DNA from: Thermoleophilia bacterium
Lineage (GTDB): Bacteria > Actinomycetota > Thermoleophilia > Miltoncostaeales > Miltoncostaeaceae
Direction: 5' to 3'
Length of the DNA: 64,000 nt
NCBI GenBank assembly: GCA_020848615.1
Contig: JADLHW010000035.1
Span: 1-64,000 of the forward strand
The position numbers were made by a program, and so were the translations under genes. The notes beneath the pieces are model-generated. The model was not told where the DNA came from. It did no database searches and worked only from the letters and a program-made list of their open reading frames with translations. Below, in pieces: positions 48,696 through 58,208 of the stretch (positions are counted from its first letter, which is position 1; each line of letters starts with the position of its first letter).

Positions 48696-50963
48696 TCAGC
48701 CCGCGGCGACCGCCGCGGGCCCGCCGGCCGGCTCGAGGGTGATCTCCTCCTGCACCAGGCCGCGGGCGATCACGCGCTCCAGGGCCTCCACCGCCGGCGG
48801 CCAGAACTGGGTGCCGGAGTTCGCCTTCGCCTCGCCGAGGGCCCATTCCAGGCTCCGCGCCGCCTTGTAGGTGCGCGGGGAGCGCATCACGTCGAACGCG
48901 TCGGCGAGGGCCAGCACGCGGGCCTCCTCCGGGATCTGCTCGCCCGCCAGGCCGTCCGGGTACCCGCCGCCGTCCCACCGCTCGTGGTGGGCCCGCACCC
49001 ACGACGCCTGCTCGGCCGACAGCACGTCGGCGACGATCTTCGCCCCGGTCTCCGGGTGCCGGTTGATCACCGCGCGCTCGGCGTCGTCCAGGGGGCCGTC
49101 CTTCAGCAGGACGGCGTCCGGCACCGCGATCTTGCCGACGTCGTGGACGATGCCGGCCTCGCGGAGCTGCACGCGGCGCGAGTCGGACCACCCCATGGCC
49201 ATCGCGATGGTCACCGCGAGGTCCGCGACGCGCTCGGAGTGACGGAAGGTGTTGGGGTCCTTGGAGTCCACCGCCCAGGCGAGGGCCTTCATCGCGCGCA
49301 GGCTCGGCGTCTCGGCGGGCATCGCGGCGCGCCGGGCGAAGACCTCCTCCGTGACGTCGAACGACCAGGCGATCACCGTGTTGCGGCCGCGCAGCTTCGC
49401 GTACTCGACGGCGAGCTCGGCGTTGCGCTGCAGCTCACCGGGGGTCTCCGCGGCACCCTGCTCCCCGCCGAGTTGCGCGACGCCGAACGACGCGGTCACC
49501 TCCCCCACGCCGGGCACCGGCGTCTCGGCGATGTGGCGGCGCACCCGCCGCGCCGCCTCCAGGGCGGCGACCGCGTCGGCGCCGTCCATGAGCCAGGCGA
49601 ACTCCTCCCCGCCGATCCGGGCGACCAGGTCCCCGTCCCCGGCGGCCGCCTCCAGGCGGCGCGCGACCTCGCCGACGACGGTGTCGCCCGCCGAGTGGCC
49701 CTTCTGGTCGTTCAGCCGCTTCAGGCGGTCGATGTCCATGATGACGAGGCTCAGGGGACGACGGGCCGCCCGGGCGGAGGCCACCGCCTCGGTGAGACGC
49801 GAGAAGAACGCGTTGTGCCCCGGCAGGCCGGTCAGCGGGTCGCGGCTCCCCTCGGTGCGCCCCTCCCGGGCATCCGCGTCGGCCAGCGCGAGGGCGGCGA
49901 CCCCCGCGAAGCGCGCGAGCAGGCGGTCGGCCTCGTCATGGGCGTCCTCGGCCGTCACGGCGGCCAGCTGCCCCCATTCGCGGCCCCCCACCCGCAGCGG
50001 CACGGCGACGATGACCTCGCCGGGGTCGCGGCGCAGCGCCCGTTCCCGCGCGATGCGCGCGTCGAACGGCACGAGGGTGCCGGTGGGCAGGTCGGCGCGA
50101 ACCTCCCCCACCACGCACTGACCGCCGGGGTCGCTGCGCAGCAGCGCGACGGCGCGGACCCCGGCCAGGTGCGCGGCCTCCCGGACCAGCCGGGCGTGGA
50201 CGGTGCCGGTGGCGTCCGCGGCGGTGAGGCGCCCCAGGGCGGCGTGGGCGCGTTCGTTCTCGGTGGGGTCCCGGAGCGTGAGCAGGTACCCGGTGACGGT
50301 GCCGGTGTCGTCGCGGCTCGCCGCGACCCGGGCGGAGACCGCCCGCGGGGCGCCCCCGGCGTGGCGGACGGTGAGCTCGGCGTCGGTGGAGCCGGCGCTG
50401 CGCGCCCGCCGGAAGGCATCGGCGACGGCGGCGGTGTCGGGCCCCAGCAGCGGGTCGCGGCCCACGCGCATCCCCATGAGGACCTCGGCGGCGTACCCGG
50501 TCACCCGCTCCATCGCCGGGTTCACGTTCGCGATGCGGCCGTCGGCGTCGAGCACCGCCAGGCCCGTGGGCAGGGCGTCGACCATCGCGGCGGTGTCGGC
50601 GAGCGCCGCCCGTTCCCGCACGCGCCGCAGGGCCGCCGCCACGCGCATCTCGGCCTCCGCCGCACGGACCGGGAGCATGATGCAGTCGCCGGCCCCGGCG
50701 TCGAGGGCGTCCTCGGCGGCGGCGGTGTCGCCCGCCGGCACGACCGCGAGCAGCTCGGGCCGGTGGCGCAGGTCCAGCAGGCCGGTCACGCCCTCGGCGG
50801 GCGGCCATTGCGCCACCACCACGTGCGGCGCCGAGCCGTTGCCGCCGGACACGACCTCCATGCCGGCGTTCGCGGCGGCCCGTGCGAGGGCCGCGAGGGC
50901 GCGGGCATCCGCGACCCGGAGCTGGATGCGGGCCGGGGCGAACGGGGCCGGAGGCGCGGGCAT
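48696..50963 (-). CDS. PAS-GAF-GGDEF-HD-GYP cyclic-di-GMP signalling protein
   Basis: A 755-residue paralogue of the 40208-42070 protein with a different input end. Residues 1-120 look like a receiver-like fold without clear phosphorylation residues. A PAS domain (about 125-235, LPTGLAVLDADGRIANVNPA), a GAF-like region, a GGDEF domain with the full motif RIGGEEFAW, and an HD-GYP domain with VHDVGKIAVPD and GGGYPDG follow. Both catalytic motifs are complete. Start ATG 50963 follows GAAAGGGGGG. It is soluble by sequence. Confidence 0.88.
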   Translation of the reverse strand: MPAPPAPFAPARIQLRVADARALAALARAAANAGMEVVSGGNGSAPHVVVAQWPPAEGVTGLLDLRHRPELLAVVPAGDTAAAEDALDAGAGDCIMLPVRAAEAEMRVAAALRRVRERAALADTAAMVDALPTGLAVLDADGRIANVNPAMERVTGYAAEVLMGMRVGRDPLLGPDTAAVADAFRRARSAGSTDAELTVRHAGGAPRAVSARVAASRDDTGTVTGYLLTLRDPTENERAHAALGRLTAADATGTVHARLVREAAHLAGVRAVALLRSDPGGQCVVGEVRADLPTGTLVPFDARIARERALRRDPGEVIVAVPLRVGGREWGQLAAVTAEDAHDEADRLLARFAGVAALALADADAREGRTEGSRDPLTGLPGHNAFFSRLTEAVASARAARRPLSLVIMDIDRLKRLNDQKGHSAGDTVVGEVARRLEAAAGDGDLVARIGGEEFAWLMDGADAVAALEAARRVRRHIAETPVPGVGEVTASFGVAQLGGEQGAAETPGELQRNAELAVEYAKLRGRNTVIAWSFDVTEEVFARRAAMPAETPSLRAMKALAWAVDSKDPNTFRHSERVADLAVTIAMAMGWSDSRRVQLREAGIVHDVGKIAVPDAVLLKDGPLDDAERAVINRHPETGAKIVADVLSAEQASWVRAHHERWDGGGYPDGLAGEQIPEEARVLALADAFDVMRSPRTYKAARSLEWALGEAKANSGTQFWPPAVEALERVIARGLVQEEITLEPAGGPAAVAAG

Positions 50964-51042
50964 GCCCCCCTTTCGGCGCCGGGCGGCCAGAGTTGACCCT
51001 GCGTACCGGCGAGTTCACGACCGTCGCCGCCGCGGCGGCGGC

Positions 51043-51639
51043 CTACCCCCGTGCGCCGCCGGCGCGCGTGCGGCGCCACCACCACAGCGCGGTCGCGGCG
51101 AGGAGGACCGCGACCACCAGCAGGATCACCCGCGAGGCGGCGCCGACGGCGGCGGACACCGCGTCCCACTCGTGGCCCAGCGCCCAGCCGGCGCCGATGA
51201 GCGCCGTGTTCCAGAACGTGCTGCCGATGGCGGTGAGCACGGTGAACCGCAGCACCGGCATCCGCAGGGTCCCGGCGGGCACCGACACCGCCGATCGCAG
51301 CAACGGGACGCACCGCGCCAGCAGCACGACGCGGTCGCCGCGGCGCCGGAACCACTCCTCGCTGCGCTCGAGGTGCCCCGCCTCCAGGCGCAGCAGCCGG
51401 CCGTGGCGCAGGATGAGGGCCCGCCCGCCGCGGTGCCCCAGCGCGTACAGGATCAGCGCCCCGGCCACCGAGCCGGCGGTGGACACCAGGATCGCCAGCA
51501 CCACGTTCAGCTCGCCCTGACCCGCCAGGAACCCGGCGAGCGGGAGGATCGCCTCGGAGGGGATGGGCGGGAAGAGGTTCTCCCCGAGCAGCAGCAGGAA
51601 CAGCCCGGCGTAGCCCAGGTCGCGGATGACGGCCTCCAC
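51043..51639 (-). CDS. DedA-family membrane protein
   Basis: A 198-residue protein with LGYAGLFLLLLGENLFPPIPSE and AGSVAGALILYALGHRGG, then FRRRGDRVVLLARCVPLLRSAVSVPAG, the conserved R-x3-P segment of DedA. The family takes part in flipping undecaprenyl phosphate or other lipids and in membrane homeostasis. GTG 51639 is chosen because TAGGGT (51647-51652) lies 7 bases before it, giving a leaderless mRNA; the GTG at 51663 would lie upstream of that -10. It is divergent from imuB with 93 bp between starts. Confidence 0.87.
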   Translation of the reverse strand: MEAVIRDLGYAGLFLLLLGENLFPPIPSEAILPLAGFLAGQGELNVVLAILVSTAGSVAGALILYALGHRGGRALILRHGRLLRLEAGHLERSEEWFRRRGDRVVLLARCVPLLRSAVSVPAGTLRMPVLRFTVLTAIGSTFWNTALIGAGWALGHEWDAVSAAVGAASRVILLVVAVLLAATALWWWRRTRAGGARG

Positions 51640-51696
51640 GCCGGGAACCCTAGGCCATCGCACCGTCCCTCGACCGGACGGCGGGTCGGGGACCGC

Positions 51697-51731
51697 TTGA
51701 CCCCGGCCCGCCGATCATCGAACATGTGTTC
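51697..51731 (+). promoter_or_regulatory. LexA-controlled promoter of imuB
   Basis: TTGACC (51697-51702) is followed after 17 bases by GAACAT, which is the first half of the SOS box GAACATGTGTTC (51720-51731). The box matches the Gram-positive LexA consensus GAAC-N4-GTTC and lies over the -10 position. ATG 51733 begins 2 bases after it, so the mRNA is probably leaderless and LexA binding would block the polymerase directly. Confidence 0.85.
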
Positions 51732-51732
51732 G

Positions 51733-52941
51733 ATGATCGTGGCCGTCCTCCTCCCCCGGTTCCCGTTGCTGGTGGCGATGCTCGCCGCCCGGCGGCCGCT
51801 CGACGAGCCGGTGGCGCTGGGGCCCGCGCCGGGCGCCCCGCAGGTGGTGGGTCCCTGCACCCCCGCCGCGTGGGACCGCGGCGTGCGGCCCGGCCTGCGG
51901 GTGGGCGAGGCGATGGCCCGCTGCCCCCAGCTGGTGCTGGTCACCCCCGACCCCGATGGGGTCGCGGAGGCCCACGAGCGCCTGCTCACGCGCCTGGAGG
52001 ACATGGGCGCGGCGGTGGAGCCCGGGGAGCCGGGCGTCGCGCGCTTCTCGTCCACCGGCCTCGAGCGCCTGCACGGCGGGCTGGACGGCGTCATCCGGCG
52101 GGCGCGGGCCGCGCTCCCGGTGGGCGCCGGCGGACGGGTGGGGGCCGCTCCCGGCCCGTTCACCGCGCTGCAGGCCGCCCGTCAGGCGTCCCCGCGGCGG
52201 CCGCTGGTGATCGGTGAGGACGAGGCGCGGGGGTTCCTGGCGGCCCTGCCGGTGGAGCGCCTGCCGCTGGATCCGGGGCGGACGGCGGCGCTGCGCGACC
52301 TGGGGTTGCGCACCGTGGGGGCCGTCGCCGACCTGCCGCGCGGCCCGGCCCTGGAGTGGCTGGGGTTCGACGGCATCGCCGCGTGGCGGCTGGCGCGCGG
52401 CGAGGACGACCGTCCGCTGCGGCCGCGGCGCGTGCCGGACCCCCTGGAGGCCGGCTACCGCTTCCCGGAGCCGGTGGGGTCGCTGCAGGTGCTGGAGGCC
52501 GCCGCCCGGCTGCTGCTGGGCGAGCTCGCCAGCGGCGCCCGCGGGCGGGGCGCCGCCCTGCGCGCCCTGCGGCTGCGGGCGCGCCTGGCTGACGGCGGGT
52601 CGTGGACGCACGACGTGCCGCTGCGGGAGGCCACCACCGACACCGGCCGGCTGGAGCTCGCGGCGCTGCCGCCGCTGGCGAACGTGACCGGGCCGGTCGC
52701 CGCGCTGGCGGTGCGCGGCGACGCGTCCGGGCCGCCGGGCGGGCCCCAGCTCACCATGGAGCGCGCCGGGTGGCGGGAACGCGCCCGCCGCAGCGGCGAG
52801 GCGGTGCGGCAGGTGCGGCCCGCGGGGGGCGACGACGCCCTGCTGCGGCTCGTCGAGCTCGAACCCTGGTCGCGGCTCCCGGAGCGCCGGTGGGCACTGG
52901 TTCCCTTCGATACGTCGCAACTCCCCGACCGGTCCGCGTGA
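51733..52941 (+). CDS. imuB: ImuB-like inactive Y-family polymerase homologue
   Basis: The 402-residue protein begins IVAVLLPRFPLLVAMLAARR, where active Y-family polymerases have a DxDxFF motif; the catalytic aspartate is replaced by leucine, the hallmark of ImuB. Later parts match the family (FSSTGLERLHGG, RGFLAALPVERLPLDPGR, GLRTVGAVADLPRGPALEWLG). In mycobacteria ImuB recruits DnaE2 and ImuA' to the sliding clamp for mutagenic repair. The C-terminal part is short and the DUF6504 unit is a separate gene overlapping by 4 bases. The in-frame ATG at 51724 lies within the LexA box. Confidence 0.85.
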   Translation: MIVAVLLPRFPLLVAMLAARRPLDEPVALGPAPGAPQVVGPCTPAAWDRGVRPGLRVGEAMARCPQLVLVTPDPDGVAEAHERLLTRLEDMGAAVEPGEPGVARFSSTGLERLHGGLDGVIRRARAALPVGAGGRVGAAPGPFTALQAARQASPRRPLVIGEDEARGFLAALPVERLPLDPGRTAALRDLGLRTVGAVADLPRGPALEWLGFDGIAAWRLARGEDDRPLRPRRVPDPLEAGYRFPEPVGSLQVLEAAARLLLGELASGARGRGAALRALRLRARLADGGSWTHDVPLREATTDTGRLELAALPPLANVTGPVAALAVRGDASGPPGGPQLTMERAGWRERARRSGEAVRQVRPAGGDDALLRLVELEPWSRLPERRWALVPFDTSQLPDRSA

Positions 52942-53153
52942 TCCGCGGCCCCGGCGGCGTCCCCCACGCGCTGGTCGCGCCGGGCGGACGGCGCCGGATG
53001 GTGATCGCGGTGCGCGACGAGTGGCTGGTCCAGGACCGCTGGTGGACCGGCGATCCGGTGGAACGCCACTTCTTCGAGCTGCTGGTGGAACCCGGCCGCG
53101 TGGTCACCGCGTTCCACGACCTGCGCGCCGGGGAGTGGTTCGACTACGGGTGA
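52938..53153 (+). CDS. DUF6504-like small protein
   Basis: The 71-residue product, RMVIAVRDEWLVQDRWWTGD and VERHFFELLVEPGRVVTAFH, ends with WFDYG. It resembles the small W- and R-rich DUF6504 domain seen next to, or fused with, ImuB in actinomycetes. GTG 52938 overlaps the imuB stop. It is probably a structural or DNA-binding accessory of the SOS mutasome, but its function is unknown. Confidence 0.65.
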   Translation: MIRGPGGVPHALVAPGGRRRMVIAVRDEWLVQDRWWTGDPVERHFFELLVEPGRVVTAFHDLRAGEWFDYG

Positions 53154-53196
53154 CCCGGCACCGCACACCGGGGTAGGGTCGCCCAGGGGGCCGGGG

Positions 53197-54132
53197 ATGG
53201 GCGAGCGAGGCGACCACGGTGTGCTGGAGGCGATCGGGGATACGCCCCTGATCCGGCTCGCCCGCGTGGTCCCGGAGGGCTCCGCCGAGGTATGGCTCAA
53301 GTTCGAGCTCGCGAACCCCACCGGTTCCTACAAGGACCGGATGGCGCTCGCGATGATCGAGGGCGCCGAGCGGCGCGGCGAGCTGCGCCCCGGGATGACG
53401 GTGGTCGAGTACACCGGCGGCAGCACCGGGTCGTCGCTGGCCTTCGTGTGCGCGGTGAAGGGGTACCGGCTGCGCATCGTCACCTCCGATGCGTTCGCCA
53501 CCGAGAAGCTGCGCACGATGGAGGCGTTCGGCGCCCGCCTCACCGTCCTTCCCAGCGAGGGCGGGATGATCACGCCGGGACTGCTGCCCCGGCTCATCAC
53601 GGAGGCCGAGCGCATCCGGGACGCCGAGGGCGCGTACTGGACCGACCAGTTCAACAACACGGACTCCGTGGAGGGGTACCGCCGGATCGGCGATGAACTG
53701 CTGGCGCAGCTGCCCGGCGGCGTGGACGCGTTCTGCGGCGGCATCGGTACCGCCGGGATGATCGTGGGGGTCGCCCGGGCGCTCCGGGAGGCCGGATCCG
53801 CGGCGCGGATCGTGGCGCTGGAGCCCGCCGGGTCGCCGGTCATCACCACCGGCGCCGGCGGCCCGCACCACGTGGAGGGCCTCGGCGTGGGGTTCGTTCC
53901 CCCGCTGCTCGCCCTGGCCGGCCAGGACGAGGTCCGCGCGATCGACGAGCGCGAGGCCCGCGCGATGTCCCGGCGCCTCGCCCGGGACGAGGGTGTGTTC
54001 GCCGGCACCTCCACCGGCCTCAACGTGGTGGGCGCACTGGCGCTCGCCGCGGAGCTCGGCACCGGCCGCACCGTCGTCACGGTGGCGTGCGACACGGGCC
54101 TGAAGTACCTGCGGGGCGACCTCTTCGGGTGA
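53197..54132 (+). CDS. Cysteine synthase-family PLP enzyme
   Basis: A 311-residue fold-type II enzyme with AIGDTPLIRLARV, the PLP lysine K46 in NPTGSYKDRMA, the phosphate-binding GGSTGSS loop at about 83-89, and FCGGIGTAGMIVGVA. Members make cysteine from O-acetylserine or O-phosphoserine and sulfide, or cystathionine. TAGGGT (53174-53179) gives a short leader with AGGGGG before the ATG. It is convergent with the sulfate-activation operon 19 bases away, which supports cysteine synthesis. GSYKDR instead of GSVKDR is a mild deviation. Confidence 0.83.
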   Translation: MGERGDHGVLEAIGDTPLIRLARVVPEGSAEVWLKFELANPTGSYKDRMALAMIEGAERRGELRPGMTVVEYTGGSTGSSLAFVCAVKGYRLRIVTSDAFATEKLRTMEAFGARLTVLPSEGGMITPGLLPRLITEAERIRDAEGAYWTDQFNNTDSVEGYRRIGDELLAQLPGGVDAFCGGIGTAGMIVGVARALREAGSAARIVALEPAGSPVITTGAGGPHHVEGLGVGFVPPLLALAGQDEVRAIDEREARAMSRRLARDEGVFAGTSTGLNVVGALALAAELGTGRTVVTVACDTGLKYLRGDLFG

Positions 54133-54150
54133 GGTCCCGCCCGCGGGGGG

Positions 54151-56055
54151 TCAGGCCGGGATGATCCCGGCGGCACGGAGGTGGTTGAGCACGAGCTCCA
54201 CCGCCTCCTGCGGGTCCACCTCGTCGGTGCGGACATGCACCTCGGGGTGCTCCGGCGCCTCGTACGGGGAGTCGATCCCCGTGAAGTTCGGCAGCTCCCC
54301 GCGGCGGGCCTTCGCGTACAGGCCCTTGGGGTCGCGCGACTCGGCGACCTCCAGCGGGGCGTCCACGAACACCTCGCAGAACTCACCGGGCTCCATGAGG
54401 TCGCGGGCGAGTCGCCGCTCCGCCCGGAACGGCGAGATGAACGAGGCGAGCACCACCAGCCCGGCGTCGGCCATGAGCCGGCCGACCTCAGCGACGCGGC
54501 GGATGTTCTCCACCCGGTCGGCGTCCGTGAACCCGAGGTCCCGGTTGAGGCCGTGCCGCACGTTGTCGCCGTCCAGCAGGTACGTGCGGATCCCGAGCGC
54601 GTGGAGGCGCTTCTCCACCAGGTTCGCGATCGTGGACTTGCCGGAGCCCGACAGCCCGGTGAACCACACCAGGGCCGGGCCGTGGCCGTTGAGCTGCGCC
54701 CGCGACGCCCGGGTGACCTCCACCGCGTGCCAGTGGATGTTCTCCGACCGGCGCAGCGCGAAGTGCAGCAGGCCGGCGGCGACCGTGTTGTTGGTCATCC
54801 GGTCGATGACGATGAACCCGCCGGTGTCGCGGTTGTCGGCGTACGGGTCGAACGGCACGGCCCGGTCCAGGGCGACGTTGCACACCCCGATCTCGTTCAG
54901 CGCCAGCGTGGGGGCCGCCTGGTGCTCCAGGGTGTTCACGTTCACCCGGTACTTCGGGGCGTGGATGGTGGCGCCCACCGTGCGGGTGCCGATCTTCAGC
55001 AGGTAGGGGCGGCCCGGCAGCAGCTCCTGCTCGTGCATCCACACGATGTGGGCCTCGAACTGGTCGGCCACGCCGGCGGGCTCGCGGGCCTCGCAGATGA
55101 CATCGCCGCGGCTCACGTCCACCTCGTCGGCGAGCGTGACCGTGACGGCCTGATGGGCGGCGGCCTCCTCCAGGTCGCCGTCGAACGTCACGATGCGGGC
55201 GACGGTGCTCTCGGTGCCGGACGGCAGGACCCGCACGCGTTGCCCGGCGCGCAGGGTGCCGCTCACCACCGTGCCGGCGAACCCGCGGAAGTCGAGGTCC
55301 GGCCGGTTCACCCACTGCACCGGCAGCCGCATGGGCTGGGTGTGGGCGAGGTCCTCCACCTCGACGGTCTCGAGGTGCTCCATGAACGTGGGGCCCGTGT
55401 ACCACGGGGTGCTGGGGCTCGGCTCGGTGATGTTGTCGCCGCGGAGGGCCGACAGCGGGATGCACGTGATGTCGGTGAGCCCGACCCGGGCGGCGAACGC
55501 CCGGTACTCGGCCTCGATGGCGTCGAACACCGCGCGGTCGTACCCCACCAGGTCCATCTTGTTCACGGCGAGCACGATCCTGCGCACGCCGATGAGCGAC
55601 ACCAGGTAGCTGTGCCGGCGGGTCTGGGTGAGCAGCCCCTTGCGGGCGTCCACCAGGATCACCGCCAGGTCGGCGGTGGACGCCCCGGTGACCATGGTGC
55701 GCGTGTACTGCTCGTGCCCCGGGGTGTCGGCCACGATGAACTTGCGGCGCTCGGTGGAGAAGAACCGGTACGCGACGTCGATGGTGATGCCCTGCTCGCG
55801 CTCGGCGGTGAGGCCGTCCAGCAGGAGGGCGAAGTCCAGGTCGCCGCCCTGGGTCCCCACGCGCTTGGAGTCGGCCTCCAGCGCCGCGAGGTGGTCGTCG
55901 AACACCAGCTGCGACTCGTACAGGAGGCGCCCGATGAGCGTGGACTTGCCGTCGTCGACGCTGCCGCACGCGATGAACCGCAGCAGGCTCTTGTACTGGT
56001 GCTGCCGGAGGTACTCGTCGATGTCCTTGGCGATGAGCTCCGAGGAGTGCGCCAC
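54151..56055 (-). CDS. cysNC: Bifunctional sulfate adenylyltransferase GTPase subunit/APS kinase
   Basis: A 634-residue fusion. The N-terminal CysN part has the GTPase motifs GSVDDGKST (31-39), DTPGH and NKMD. The C-terminal CysC part has a second P-loop GLSGSGKST near residue 460, [17 protein letters not shown] and [14 protein letters not shown]. It powers APS formation with CysD by GTP hydrolysis, then phosphorylates APS to PAPS. The GTG start at 56055 follows the CysD stop with no base between. CysNC fusions are common in actinomycetes and some proteobacteria. Confidence 0.94.
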   Translation of the reverse strand: MAHSSELIAKDIDEYLRQHQYKSLLRFIACGSVDDGKSTLIGRLLYESQLVFDDHLAALEADSKRVGTQGGDLDFALLLDGLTAEREQGITIDVAYRFFSTERRKFIVADTPGHEQYTRTMVTGASTADLAVILVDARKGLLTQTRRHSYLVSLIGVRRIVLAVNKMDLVGYDRAVFDAIEAEYRAFAARVGLTDITCIPLSALRGDNITEPSPSTPWYTGPTFMEHLETVEVEDLAHTQPMRLPVQWVNRPDLDFRGFAGTVVSGTLRAGQRVRVLPSGTESTVARIVTFDGDLEEAAAHQAVTVTLADEVDVSRGDVICEAREPAGVADQFEAHIVWMHEQELLPGRPYLLKIGTRTVGATIHAPKYRVNVNTLEHQAAPTLALNEIGVCNVALDRAVPFDPYADNRDTGGFIVIDRMTNNTVAAGLLHFALRRSENIHWHAVEVTRASRAQLNGHGPALVWFTGLSGSGKSTIANLVEKRLHALGIRTYLLDGDNVRHGLNRDLGFTDADRVENIRRVAEVGRLMADAGLVVLASFISPFRAERRLARDLMEPGEFCEVFVDAPLEVAESRDPKGLYAKARRGELPNFTGIDSPYEAPEHPEVHVRTDEVDPQEAVELVLNHLRAAGIIPA

Positions 56056-56976
56056 CTAGAAGTAGCCCTCCTGCTTCTTCTTCTCCATCGAGCCGTCCTG
56101 GTCGTGGTCGATGGTGCGGCCCTGCCGCTCCGAGGAGGTGGTGAGCAGCATCTCCTGGATGATCTGGGTGAGGGTGTCGGCCGTGCTCTCGATGGCCCCG
56201 GTGAGCGGGTAGCAGCCCAGGGTGCGGAACCGCACGCTGCGCATCTGCGGCACCTCGCCCTCGTGCAGCGGCATGCGGTCGTCGTCCACCATGATGAGCG
56301 TGCCGTCCCGCTCGACCACGGGCCGCGGGGCGGAGAGGTACAGCGACACGATCGGGATCTGCTCGAGCCAGATGTACTGCCAGATGTCGAGCTCGGTCCA
56401 GTTGGACAGCGGGAACACGCGCACGCTCTCCCCCGGGTTGCGGCGCGCGTTGTAGAGGCGCCACAGCTCGGGGCGCTGCGACTTGGGGTCCCACTGGTGC
56501 TGCGGGGATCGCAGCGAGAACACGCGCTCCTTGGCGCGGGACTTCTCCTCGTCGCGGCGGGCGCCGCCGAAGGCCAGGTCGAAGCGGTGCAGGTCGAGCG
56601 CCTGCTTGAGCCCTTCCGTCTTCCACATGTCGGTGTGCAGCGCCGACCCGTGGTCGAACGGGTTGATGCCCTTCTCGATGCACTCCGGGTTGGAGTACCG
56701 GATGAGCTCGAAGCCGACCTCCTGGGCCATCCGCTCCCGGAACGCGATCATCTCCCGGAACTTCCAGGTGGTGTCGATGTGCATGAGCGGGAACGGCAGC
56801 GGCGCCGGGTGGAACGCCTTGCGCGCCAGGTGCAGCATCACCGAGCTGTCCTTGCCGATGCTGTACAGCATCACGGGGCGCTCGGACTCGGCGACCGCCT
56901 CACGCATGATGTGGATGCTCTCGGCCTCCAGGCGCTGGAGGTGGGTGAGCCGCGTGTGTTCGAGGTTCGTCGTCAC
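56056..56976 (-). CDS. cysD: Sulfate adenylyltransferase subunit 2
   Basis: The 306-residue ATP-pyrophosphatase-fold protein has [20 protein letters not shown] (PP-loop), [20 protein letters not shown], and the tail [23 protein letters not shown] typical of CysD. It makes adenosine 5'-phosphosulfate with CysN. GTG 56976 gives the usual N-terminus ([20 protein letters not shown]). A TAGAAC just upstream may be a -10 for near-leaderless transcription. Confidence 0.94.
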   Translation of the reverse strand: MTTNLEHTRLTHLQRLEAESIHIMREAVAESERPVMLYSIGKDSSVMLHLARKAFHPAPLPFPLMHIDTTWKFREMIAFRERMAQEVGFELIRYSNPECIEKGINPFDHGSALHTDMWKTEGLKQALDLHRFDLAFGGARRDEEKSRAKERVFSLRSPQHQWDPKSQRPELWRLYNARRNPGESVRVFPLSNWTELDIWQYIWLEQIPIVSLYLSAPRPVVERDGTLIMVDDDRMPLHEGEVPQMRSVRFRTLGCYPLTGAIESTADTLTQIIQEMLLTTSSERQGRTIDHDQDGSMEKKKQEGYF

Positions 56977-57167
56977 GCCCGCATGTTCTACAGGAGGCCT
57001 CAGCCGGCGGCCGGTGGGCGTCCAGGGAGGGACCGGGTGGAGCCGGGTCCCGGTCGCGGGCCGCCGTTGCGGCACGCCGCGTCCGGCACAAGGATGCCAG
57101 ATCGGCGGGATGCGGCGTCCGGGGCCCCGCCGCGCGGCCGGGTGCCGGAACTGGTCTGATTGCGGGA

Positions 57168-57830
57168 ATGCGCGTCGACAGGTCCGTGCTCGCCCCCGCC
57201 CTCAGCCTCGCCCTCGCCGTCGGGATCTTCGGCGTGTCGTTCGGCGTGCTGGCGGCCTCGGCGGGGCTGTCGCTGCCCCAGGCGTCGGCGATGTCGCTGC
57301 TGGTGTTCACGGGGTCGGCCCAGTACGCGGCCGTCGCGGCGGCGGCCGCGGGCGCCGCCATGCCGGCCGTCGTGCTCACCGGCCTGCTGCTGAACACCCG
57401 GTGCGTGGCGTTCGGGGTGGCGCTCGCCCCGGTGATCGGCACCCGGTGGTCGCGCCGCCTGCTGGGCGCGCAGTTCATCATCGACGAGTCCACGGCGCTG
57501 GCGCTGGCGGAGGAGGACCCGGCGCGCGCCCGCGCCGCCTTCTGGGTGACCGGCCTGGCGGTGTTCGGCTGCTGGAACGCGGCGACCGTGGCCGGCGCGC
57601 TCGCGCAGTCGGCGCTGGGCGACCCGCGGCGGTTCGGGCTGGACGCCGTGTTCCCCGCCGCCTTCGTCGCGCTGCTGGTGCCGATGGTGCGCCGCCGGGC
57701 GCACCTGGCGGCGGCGCTCGCCGGCGCGGCGGTCGCGCTGTGCGCGGTGCCGTTCGCCCCGGCGGGCGTCCCCATCACCCTGGGGGCGCTCGGCGCGCTG
57801 GCCGGGGTCGCCGCGGAGCGCCGCGCGTGA
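57168..57830 (+). CDS. azlC: AzlC-family branched-chain amino acid exporter subunit
   Basis: A 220-residue membrane protein with [40 protein letters not shown] and [19 protein letters not shown], the conserved blocks of AzlC. The family exports branched-chain amino acids and analogues with AzlD, the next gene, which overlaps by 4 bases. ATG 57168 may be leaderless. Confidence 0.88.
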   Translation: MRVDRSVLAPALSLALAVGIFGVSFGVLAASAGLSLPQASAMSLLVFTGSAQYAAVAAAAAGAAMPAVVLTGLLLNTRCVAFGVALAPVIGTRWSRRLLGAQFIIDESTALALAEEDPARARAAFWVTGLAVFGCWNAATVAGALAQSALGDPRRFGLDAVFPAAFVALLVPMVRRRAHLAAALAGAAVALCAVPFAPAGVPITLGALGALAGVAAERRA

Positions 57831-58135
57831 CCTGGGCGGCGATCCTCGCCCTCGCGGCCGGCACCTATGCGCTGAAGGCCGCGGGCCCCGCGCTGCTGGG
57901 CGGGCGGCGCCTGCCGGACCCCGTCACGGCGCTGCTCGCCCCGCTGCCCGCCGCGTTGCTGGCCGCCCTGGTGGCGGTGGCGACCTTCGACGGCGGCGAG
58001 CGGCTGGTGGCCGATGCGCGCGTGGTGGGCATCGCCGTCGCGGGGATCGCGGTGTGGCGGCGCCTGCCGTTCCTGACGGTGGTGGTGCTGGCCGCGGCCG
58101 CCGCCGCGGCCGCGCGGGTGGCGGGGATGGCCTGA
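57827..58135 (+). CDS. azlD: AzlD-family membrane protein
   Basis: The 102-residue protein has three or four membrane helices and the typical opening AILALAAGTYALKAAGPALL, with LLAPLPAALLAALVAVATF. It is the small partner of AzlC. The GTG start overlaps the azlC stop. Confidence 0.85.
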   Translation: MTWAAILALAAGTYALKAAGPALLGGRRLPDPVTALLAPLPAALLAALVAVATFDGGERLVADARVVGIAVAGIAVWRRLPFLTVVVLAAAAAAAARVAGMA

Positions 58136-58208
58136 CCACCCGATCGGGGAGTTCCCTGGAAAGCCGCAATACCTAGAGTTCCCGTGGAATGAGCGTCCAC
58201 GCCCGCCC

